A stretch of DNA of 14,589 nucleotides from Trebouxia sp. TZW2008 (lineage: Eukaryota > Chlorophyta > Trebouxiophyceae > Trebouxiales > Trebouxiaceae), in NCBI GenBank assembly GCA_002118135.1, contig BDIU01000565.1, forward strand, positions 1 through 14,589, given 5' to 3'. The notes under the pieces are model-generated. The model saw only the letters and a list, made by a program, of their open reading frames with translations, had not been told where the DNA came from and searched no databases. Below are positions 12,501 to 14,589 of the stretch, in pieces. A program made the position numbers and the translations under genes. How positions within the stretch are numbered: position 1 is the first letter of the stretch; the number at the start of each line of letters is the position of its first letter.

Positions 12501-12655
12501 GAAACTTTGCTGTGACAACAGCAGCAGCAGCAGCAGCAGCAGTAGAGATGTAAGCATCCATCAGTTTGACCTATTCTGGTTCCCACCTGATTGGGAGTGC
12601 GCACGCTGGTCTTTGGTCGTGCCATGCCGGCGAGGTGTGCAGGCCTTGCAGACAT
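10..12655 (-). CDS. TPR / coiled-coil / Sfi1-repeat / polyQ / OTU-like protein (17 exons, 3' end outside window)
   Basis: Spliced gene; coding exons in order are 12655-12587, 12462-12256, 11483-11334, 10840-10765, 10259-9283, 8780-8664, 8248-8102, 7660-7509, 6873-6678, 6221-6052, 5402-5336, 4676-4500, 4089-3954, 3601-2594, 2258-1683, 1069-876, 209-10. Every junction is GT-AG, and summed exon phases (0,0,0,1,0,0,0,2,0,2,0,0,1,1,1,0) keep one open frame of 1,539 codons plus 2 nt, which is strong evidence for the chain. The protein has N-terminal TPR-like helices, a coiled coil, about eight Sfi1-type repeats with Trp spaced mostly 30-36 residues, Gln-rich linkers and a C-terminal OTU-like start. 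Sfi1 repeats bind centrin in yeast spindle-pole bodies and animal centrioles, so a centrosomal or basal-body role is inferred. The OTU part suggests cysteine-protease (deubiquitinase) ancestry. No cDNA evidence; the junction between the Sfi1 and OTU halves rests on phase agreement alone, so two merged genes remain possible. Confidence 0.8.
210..875 (-). other. Intron 16
   Basis: 666 nt. Apart from the exon-16 relic at 572-632 (listed separately) it is CpG-poor, TGCA-rich sequence with no supported coding exon. Confidence 0.7.
572..632 (-). pseudogene. Decayed copy of the 3' end of exon 16
   Basis: Aligned by eye with 871-931 (exon-16 end plus donor): about 46 of 61 positions match without gaps, and similarity continues a little into the intron side (AGCCCA at 561-566 and 861-866). 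The donor GTGAG has become ATGAG, so it should not splice. It lies 3' of its parent in gene orientation. Confidence 0.65.
876..1069 (-). CDS. Exon 16: OTU-like catalytic-cysteine segment
   Basis: 194 nt, phase 1 to 0, acceptor CATTGCAG, donor GTGAGT. Together with the last bases of exon 15 it reads VPGCGNCAYTAIALDLVVAL, which resembles the OTU nucleophile motif (V-x-G-D-G-N-C-hydrophobic-x-A-hydrophobic); the candidate nucleophile is Cys 1413 (1058-1056). The usual Asp of D-G-N-C is Cys here. OTU proteins are mostly deubiquitinases. The call is from motif recognition by eye, with moderate confidence. Confidence 0.65.
1114..1149. repeat. Two copies of a 14-nt direct repeat
   Basis: GCCAAAAGCTTTGA occurs at 1114-1127 and again at 1136-1149, 22 nt apart, in intron 15. 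No function is evident. Confidence 0.8.
1239..1293. repeat. Perfect 27-nt direct repeat, period 28
   Basis: The segment at 1239-1265 recurs identically at 1267-1293 in intron 15 (unit starts GATTGGCTATTAGTC), a recent tandem duplication. Confidence 0.9.
1683..2258 (-). CDS. Exon 15: second Gln-rich block leading into the OTU-like domain
   Basis: 576 nt, phase 1 at both ends, acceptor ATTCCTGCAG, donor GTGTGT. The first 40 residues (1217-1256) are ordered-looking (QVQDILAFGIHPEDF). Residues 1257-1329 are mostly Gln, with a (CAG)8 run at 1921-1944. The end (1330-1408) is mixed sequence with an EEYKLYSYMYEEEE patch and finishes NERQWQSFVNVPG, the usual lead-in of an OTU core. An alternative donor two bases away would break the frame of exon 16. 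Confidence 0.75.
1921..1944. repeat. (CTG)8 microsatellite, CAG in the coding strand
   Basis: Eight perfect CTG units on the plus strand encode eight Gln in exon 15, embedded in a longer mixed CAG/CAA Gln tract. Confidence 0.9.
2259..2593 (-). other. Intron 14
   Basis: 335 nt between the two Gln-rich exons. Nothing recognisable inside. Confidence 0.7.
2594..3601 (-). CDS. Exon 14: polyglutamine and Ala/Gln-rich region
   Basis: 1,008 nt open from acceptor ATGCTTCAG to donor GTAAGC, phase 1 at both ends (residues 881-1216). After ALPQAQQQPAR comes a pure run of 19 CAG codons (3566-3510; Gln 893-911), then Ala/Gln alternation (about 963-1057, units like AAVQAATQAA), a Pro run and a Ser-rich end. 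It is low in complexity and probably disordered or aggregation-prone. The CAG=Gln frame is fixed by the flanking exon phases; in other frames the same run would read poly-Ser or poly-Ala. Confidence 0.75.
3510..3566. repeat. (CTG)19 trinucleotide repeat encoding Gln19
   Basis: Nineteen uninterrupted CTG units on the plus strand, CAG on the coding strand of exon 14. The purity (no CAA interruptions) makes it a likely length-variable locus. Confidence 0.95.
3602..3953 (-). other. Intron 13
   Basis: 352 nt, GT-AG, with no repeat or exon-like segment seen. Confidence 0.7.
3954..4089 (-). CDS. Exon 13: Gly/Pro/Ala linker
   Basis: 136 nt, phase 0 to 1, acceptor GTTGTGCAG, donor GTAAGC. It encodes APNINKAALMAQVAQARGSG and then a Pro/Thr/Ala-rich stretch (residues 836-880), the link from the Sfi1 array to the Gln-rich region. 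No domain recognised. Confidence 0.7.
4090..4499 (-). other. Intron 12
   Basis: 410 nt. It contains a perfect 13-nt inverted repeat, GGATCAGTGATCC, in a small CpG-containing patch near 4270-4290; otherwise nothing recognisable. Confidence 0.65.
4500..4676 (-). CDS. Exon 12: last Sfi1-type repeat and basic tail
   Basis: 59 codons (777-835), phase 0 at both ends, acceptor GCTTGCAG, donor GTAAGT. SLKKRMMRVWVQSVQ carries Leu at -8, Met at -3 and Trp 787, the last repeat I can see. A helical charged segment (DVLKERKDAAEAAVKVVK) and a short Ser-containing tail follow. Confidence 0.75.
4677..5335 (-). other. Intron 11
   Basis: 659 nt, TGCA-rich, no supported feature. An open frame on the plus strand across 5108-5527 is antisense to exon 11 and not credible as a gene. 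Confidence 0.65.
5336..5402 (-). CDS. Exon 11: short inter-repeat helix
   Basis: 67 nt, phase 2 to 0, acceptor GCTGCAG, donor GTGAGT. It encodes ESSTKLKAQMRVACGHHT after the split Arg codon, acting as the spacer between the Trp 753 and Trp 787 repeats. I looked for it because exon 10 ends in phase 2 while exon 12 starts in phase 0; this exon resolves both and has strong sites. Confidence 0.7.
5403..6051 (-). other. Intron 10
   Basis: 649 nt, rather A/T-rich around 5430-5690 with several scattered TTGACC words; no exon copy or coding segment found. Confidence 0.65.
6052..6221 (-). CDS. Exon 10: two Sfi1-type repeats
   Basis: 170 nt, phase 0 to 2, acceptor CTGTGCAG, donor GTGAGT. RLRLQAQAFQAWK (Trp 717) is a good repeat. 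The second, IFCVWR (Trp 753), keeps Phe at -3 and the Trp-Arg pair but has a Ser run in place of the Leu pair, so it is degenerate. As in exon 8, the intron splits the Arg codon after Trp (TGG AG^G). Confidence 0.8.
6249..6284. repeat. Imperfect hairpin in intron 9
   Basis: GCAAGG (6249-6254) pairs with CCTTGC (6279-6284), and TTGCCTG (6261-6267) pairs with CAGGCAA (6272-6278) around a GAAA loop, with a 6-nt bulge on the left arm. It adjoins the exon-10 relic; no function is implied. Confidence 0.6.
6285..6352 (-). pseudogene. Decayed copy of the acceptor and 5' end of exon 10
   Basis: Ungapped alignment by eye with 6180-6247 (exon-10 start plus upstream intron) gives about 48 of 68 matches, including a block of eleven (TGCACAGCACA). 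The acceptor AG has become AA. Parental CpGs appear as TG/CA in the copy (GACGCTTGAAACG versus GATGCTTGAAGTG), as expected after methylation-driven decay. Confidence 0.65.
6678..6873 (-). CDS. Exon 9: two Sfi1-type repeats
   Basis: 196 nt, phase 2 to 0, acceptor TTGTGCAG, donor GTATGA. It supplies the G that completes the preceding Arg codon. Repeats are YLMRQQRHWLRQW (Trp 661 and 665) and LLVLVLRRWR (Trp 692), the latter an exact fit to the Sfi1 core. The rest is strongly basic and helical. Confidence 0.8.
6874..7508 (-). other. Intron 8
   Basis: 635 nt with an exon-8 relic (listed separately) and a small imperfect repeat around 7380-7416 (two CAATGATCA words). No exon supported. Confidence 0.65.
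7318..7361 (-). pseudogene. Decayed copy of the 3' part of exon 8
   Basis: Aligns with 7516-7559; 17 of the first 18 positions match (the shared AAGCAGTCCTTGA core) and about 31 of 44 overall. The donor position is not preserved. It lies in the intron just after its parent. Shorter and weaker than the other relics. Confidence 0.5.
7509..7660 (-). CDS. Exon 8: two Sfi1-type repeats
   Basis: 152 nt, phase 0 to 2, acceptor GTCACAG, donor GTAAGT. HLAAKFATWR (Trp 601) and SLKDCFLAWR (Trp 631) both match the Sfi1 core. The intron falls inside the Arg codon after the second Trp (TGG AG^G). A decayed copy of this exon's 3' part lies in the following intron. Confidence 0.8.
7661..8101 (-). other. Intron 7
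   Basis: 441 nt. No feature recognised beyond its splice sites. Confidence 0.65.
8102..8248 (-). CDS. Exon 7: first Sfi1-type repeat
   Basis: 49 codons (533-581), phase 0 at both ends. LLTQAMAAWR fits the Sfi1 core (Leu-Leu, three residues, Phe/Leu-like, two residues, Trp, Lys/Arg) with Trp 568. The donor GTAGAC is the weakest in the gene; no better donor lies nearby in the right phase, and the exon continues in frame into the next repeat exactly 33 residues later. Confidence 0.75.
8249..8663 (-). other. Intron 6
   Basis: 415 nt, no recognisable content. Confidence 0.65.
8664..8780 (-). CDS. Exon 6: coiled coil
   Basis: 39 codons (494-532), phase 0 at both ends, acceptor TTGTGCAG, donor GTAATC. 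The sequence has heptad spacing of Leu/Val/Met with Glu and Gln between (VLALQEQVAELEAQLAALMQ), a clear short coiled coil that may dimerise the protein ahead of the Sfi1 repeats. Confidence 0.8.
8781..9282 (-). other. Intron 5
   Basis: 502 nt, containing the 27-nt minisatellite listed separately; otherwise featureless. Confidence 0.7.
8969..9054. repeat. 27-nt minisatellite, about 3.2 copies
   Basis: Units at 8969-8995, 8996-9022 and 9023-9049 differ by one or two bases (unit begins TGTGCATGTGAAGTGGTG), followed by a partial fourth copy. Confidence 0.9.
9283..10259 (-). CDS. Exon 5: large low-complexity linker
   Basis: 977 nt open throughout (residues 168-493), acceptor GACTTCAG, donor GTGTGT. 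It begins with a charged helical stretch (AEDRRKVLLKYAEDYLQKAL) and then becomes Ala/Ser/Thr/Gln-rich with an acidic patch (MLADDDEGTQGG) and few hydrophobic clusters. This is typical of a disordered linker between folded modules. I recognise no domain in it. The acceptor was chosen because it is the only good one that matches the phase left by exon 4. Confidence 0.75.
10260..10764 (-). other. Intron 4
   Basis: 505 nt, CpG-poor, with no repeat or exon copy found. Confidence 0.65.
10765..10840 (-). CDS. Exon 4: short linker exon
   Basis: 76 nt, phase 0 to phase 1, acceptor TGTACAG, donor GTATGT. It encodes DNDATLAAVAVRKGAASSG and a few more residues (143-167) directly after the third TPR, probably the end of the helical domain. 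The single trailing G is completed to a Gly codon by exon 5, which supports the junction. Confidence 0.7.
10841..11333 (-). other. Intron 3
   Basis: 493 nt, no recognisable content. Confidence 0.65.
11334..11483 (-). CDS. Exon 3: TPR repeat, parent of a tandem exon array
   Basis: 50 codons (residues 93-142), phase 0 at both ends, acceptor GCCTACAG and donor GTGTGC. Residues 107-138 fit the TPR pattern well: Ala at 8, Gly at 15, Tyr at 17, Ala at 20, Tyr at 24 and Pro at 32 (the ARAASRQGRGDY and VDYIALSVLTP segments). The 5' half of this exon, with its acceptor, is repeated three more times in the intron just upstream, but only this copy carries the complete TPR and an in-frame donor. Confidence 0.8.
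11425..11848 (-). repeat. Four-unit tandem array of the exon 3 acceptor and 5' half
   Basis: Homologous 76-nt blocks lie at 11425-11500 (parent, exon 3), 11648-11723 and 11773-11848, with a copy carrying an internal deletion of about 36 nt from 11559. By eye the 11773 copy matches the parent at about 67 of 76 positions and the 11648 copy at about 66. Sequence between blocks is also related, giving a unit of about 125 nt. All copies keep an AG acceptor, and the two full copies keep an open phase-0 frame encoding variants of EVSANIALMMDGSCALAL. Confidence 0.85.
11484..12255 (-). other. Intron 2
   Basis: 772 nt, the longest intron. Its exon-3 end is the tandem array listed separately; 11850-12255 shows nothing recognisable. 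Confidence 0.7.
11627..11706 (-). pseudogene. Exon 3-like cryptic exon with acceptor and donor
   Basis: In the third array unit (from the right end of exon 3), acceptor CCTGCAG opens at 11706 and a GTGAGT donor follows at 11626-11621, delimiting 80 nt: AVSADIALMMEGSCALALKA and a few more residues. Since 80 is not a multiple of three, splicing it in ahead of exon 3 shifts the frame to a TGA about ten codons on. It is therefore either a dead duplicate or a poison exon; the sequence cannot decide which. Confidence 0.5.
12256..12462 (-). CDS. Exon 2: first TPR-like helices
   Basis: 69 codons (residues 24-92), bounded by acceptor TATGCAG and donor GTGAGT, phase 0 at both ends. After a Gly-rich lead comes a TPR-like unit at about 40-73, with small residues at position 8, the EW and KLVKLAPDA segments, and Pro at position 32. 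A second unit starts with GQSACAYQQMAQMERA. TPRs are paired helices that bind peptides. The neighbouring exon completes the set, which supports this reading. Confidence 0.75.
12463..12586 (-). other. Intron 1 with (CAG)8
   Basis: 124 nt, the shortest intron, donor GTGGGA. It holds eight CAG units on the plus strand at 12519-12542. An ATG at 12561-12559 inside it is open into exon 2, but has a poor context and an in-frame TAG just upstream; it could start an alternative transcript. Confidence 0.65.
12587..12655 (-). CDS. Exon 1: start codon and N-terminus
   Basis: First coding exon, 23 codons, ending in CAG before donor GTGGGA (12586-12581). Two in-frame ATGs lie downstream of an in-frame TGA: 12655-12653 (context CTC ATG T) and 12625-12623 (context GGC ATG G, a better match to the usual initiation context). 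I list the upstream one because scanning meets it first; use of the second would remove 10 residues. The segment from 12625 reads MARPKTSVRTPNQ and joins exon 2 in phase 0. It lies in the CpG-rich stretch, as expected for a 5' gene end. Confidence 0.65.
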
Positions 12656-12800
12656 GAGCGCAAATCAGGGCGCTACTTGCTGACGGTCGTATCAAGGCCA
12701 AAGACTGGTTTGCCACTGATAGGTCAGACACTTGGTGCTCGCTCTGTAGCTAACGGAGCCCAAAGTGCAGCCGCACTGCCAGAACGTAGCGTGTGCAAAG
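12656..12800 (-). promoter_or_regulatory. Probable 5' UTR and promoter region of the main gene
   Basis: The stretch upstream of the start codon is visibly denser in CpG than the introns, as expected for an unmethylated promoter in a CpG-depleted genome. No TATA box or other defined element was identified, and the boundaries are arbitrary. If the plus-strand frame beside it is real, this would be a shared divergent promoter. Confidence 0.4.
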
Positions 12801-12837
12801 ATGCAAGGCTATCCGTTTGTAGCCCCGCAAGCCATGA

Positions 12838-13407
12838 CGTCTGCAATATCACATAGGGTGTGCCCTGCGAAATAAACTTGAAGGTTCATCAAGCCCCGAG
12901 GGCAACGCTCAGTACTGCTTTGCGCACGACATTGGTCATGAGCAGTACCTGGACGTCACGTTGTTGCGCTGTCCGGCCTCCTATCGACACCAGCGCTACC
13001 GATGTCCCCGCGCGACAAAGCCTCACAACCAGGAAGGACTGTAAATGTTTCCAGTTCAGCGTTACGCCGTCACTCTACAATTGCTCGGCGTACTGAGCGT
13101 TGCTGGGCGTTACTGAGCCCTGCGGAGTTTTGACTGGCGGGTGCCTGCTGACAGGATCCTGCAGCCGCATGCAGCCTCCTTGCAAGCTTGCCTTGAGCTG
13201 GAGATGCAAAGTCAGCCGTCAAGCGCATTGCTGGTTGGCATGCAGGTCGGTATGTTGCAAGATCGTATTGCGAAACAATACGCGATTGGCGTTGCCTCTC
13301 AGCTTGCTATCGTGATCAAGGGGTCGTTGGATCCATGGAACAATGTGTGCGGTAGTGCTGTCAATCAGTTTGAGAACTTTACCGCTCAACGTCTCATCAG
13401 GAACTGA
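12838..13407 (+). CDS. Tentative two-exon reading frame, product unknown
   Basis: Segment 12838-13040 is open and ends ATKPHNQEGL; 13041-13154 has a GTAAAT donor, a GCTGACAG acceptor and length 114; 13155-13407 continues in the same frame and ends FTAQRLIRN at a TGA. Removing the 114 nt deletes both in-frame stops between the two segments, which is the main argument for a gene. The second exon includes a plausible hydrophobic helix (YAIGVASQLAIVIKGSLD). The 5' end is undefined; an ATG at 12801 could join through a very short 43-nt intron. I recognise no family, and the sequence is CpG-rich, so it may be a gene fragment, a degraded element or chance. Confidence 0.3.
13264..13282. repeat. Short perfect inverted repeat
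   Basis: CGTATTG and CAATACG flank a CGAAA loop within the tentative plus-strand second exon. It could form a small RNA or DNA hairpin. Confidence 0.6.
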
Positions 13408-14126
13408 GCACGAGGCTTAAGTGCAGGTCGACTGCTTCTCTGCAGCTGCCCCTTTCAGCCAGCCGCCCTTGCTTGACTCAGGAGACCACAGAGATCTTTG
13501 CATCTATGACCAGGGTTGACCTGGAACCAGTTCCTGTGATCAACCGCAAAGCACGTCATGTGCTGTGGTATGCCCACAGGTCAACGCTATTGCTGGCAAC
13601 TTGAGCGCAAGCTCTGTGTTGCGATAATTCAAAGACATTTTGTTCAGGAAAGCTGTCGCCGATGGTGATTAAAGTTGCACTTCTGAGTCACTCGATCCTG
13701 CATTCAGCCACCCTTGGTGTACATGCTGCGCTGTGGTCACGCAACTGGATGCTGTTACAGTTTCTGTGTCTACGTGATCAAGCATGGTCATCTGCATCAT
13801 GCATGTGATCTTCAGGTTTCTGATGCCATCTAGCAAGCCTCAAAGCAGGTTTCAATGCCAAAGTTGGCTGTGACAACGATTGTCGAGATGTCAAAACAAA
13901 CAAGACAGCAGCCTTGCGGCATTCAGTACATTTGCAGGTGCAAAGCAGCATTGGCCACAGCAGATACGTGCAGACTGATCAAGATTTGCAATGTATTATT
14001 CAGTTGGCAGGAGCATATGGCAAGCGTAGGAGCCTGCCTCAAGGTATTACGACAATGACAGCAATCTGGGCTTACGTCCACAAGAAGCGCTAGAGCTGAA
14101 TGTTGGTCACATACACAAATTTGGCT
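13408..14126. other. Intergenic stretch, nothing recognised
   Basis: About 720 nt with falling CpG content and only short, unsupported open frames. No RNA gene, repeat or splice-consistent exon was found. Confidence 0.5.
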
Positions 14127-14329
14127 TTACACATGCTGGCAGTGGCATACCCTTGCATGCCTGCAAGTTGCCAAGATTGCTTGCATGACTGCATCGTCTG
14201 TTCTTGTCAGATATGTGTTCTCTGAAGGCAATTTGGCACACAGCATAGCACTTGCATCTGTAACAATGCCCTTTGATGTCTCTTTTGCGCTATGCAGCCA
14301 AGGCACAACAACCACCGCTTTTTCAGCTC
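14127..14329 (-). CDS. Weak candidate terminal exon, product unknown
   Basis: From acceptor GTCACAG the frame reads AEKAVVVVPWLHSAKETSKG and continues to a stop at 14129-14127. The stop overlaps TGTAA, the usual chlorophyte polyadenylation word. A GTGAGT donor at 14372-14367 leaves the matching phase, but would make a 43-nt intron, far shorter than those of the main gene. No family recognised; it could be chance. Confidence 0.2.
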
Positions 14330-14589
14330 CTGTGACATTCTGCTGAAACAGCAAAAGGCAACAAAGACTCACCCCACTTGTCAGATTGAACACGATCTAT
14401 CTCAAAGCATGATGTGACTCCATTGCTGACTGTACGTTTGTGGCAATAGAATTGTCACCTATGCATTCTGTCAAAGCTTGTACAGTCGCTACTCAATCAA
14501 GGTGTTATCTCAATACCACTCATCGTAAGAATGATGTCTGCTCTTCAAGGCATTACAGCCACAAATGTCTGCTGCAGTGCTTCTGTTCA
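14330..14589. other. Right edge, nothing firmly supported
   Basis: 260 nt containing only the possible donor and a short open segment upstream of the weak terminal-exon candidate. Confidence 0.4.

Noticed and set aside
12470..12561. Start of the main protein at the ATG at 12561, reading through an Ala run into exon 2
   Set aside because: Exon 1 at 12655-12587 has ATGs, a donor and the exact phase to join the exon 2 acceptor; the Ala run is the intronic (CAG)8 repeat. Kept only as a possible alternative transcript.

Overview
The window is eukaryotic nuclear DNA, most likely from a chlorophyte green alga (trebouxiophyte-like is my guess from style only). Coding sequence is cut into many exons with clean GT-AG introns of about 120-770 nt. 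The introns are poor in CpG and rich in TGCA/CATG words, as in genomes that lose methylated CpG. I see no bacterial operon, rRNA, tRNA, CRISPR array or intact mobile element.

One minus-strand gene fills about 87% of the window. I could chain 17 coding exons from a start codon at 12655 (alternative in-frame ATG at 12625) down to 10, where the gene runs off the left edge. All 16 internal junctions keep one reading frame, giving 1,539 complete codons. In order the protein shows: TPR-like repeats (about residues 40-138), a long low-complexity linker (168-493), a short coiled coil (494-532), about eight Sfi1-type centrin-binding repeats (Trp at 568, 601, 631, 661/665, 692, 717, 753, 787), a Gln/Ala-rich region with a pure (CAG)19 tract (Gln 893-911) and a second Gln-rich block (1257-1329), and finally the start of an OTU-like cysteine-protease fold (GNC motif, Cys 1413) that continues outside the window. 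Sfi1 repeats suggest a centrin-linked centriole, basal-body or spindle-pole protein. Joining them to an OTU-like (deubiquitinase-type) domain is, as far as I know, unusual and is the main finding.

The introns of this gene repeatedly hold decayed partial copies of their own neighbouring exons: a four-unit tandem array of about 125 nt carrying the acceptor and 5' part of exon 3 (11425-11848), and single relics of exon 10 (6285-6352), exon 8 (7318-7361) and exon 16 (572-632). One exon-3 copy has both an acceptor and a GTGAGT donor, and its inclusion would create a premature stop. There are also small tandem repeats in introns 5 and 15.

Right of the gene, 12560-13420 is clearly richer in CpG than the introns and probably contains the promoter. 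It also holds a tentative plus-strand reading frame (12838-13040 joined to 13155-13407) that I do not recognise. From 13410 to the right edge I see only one weak minus-strand exon candidate (14127-14329).
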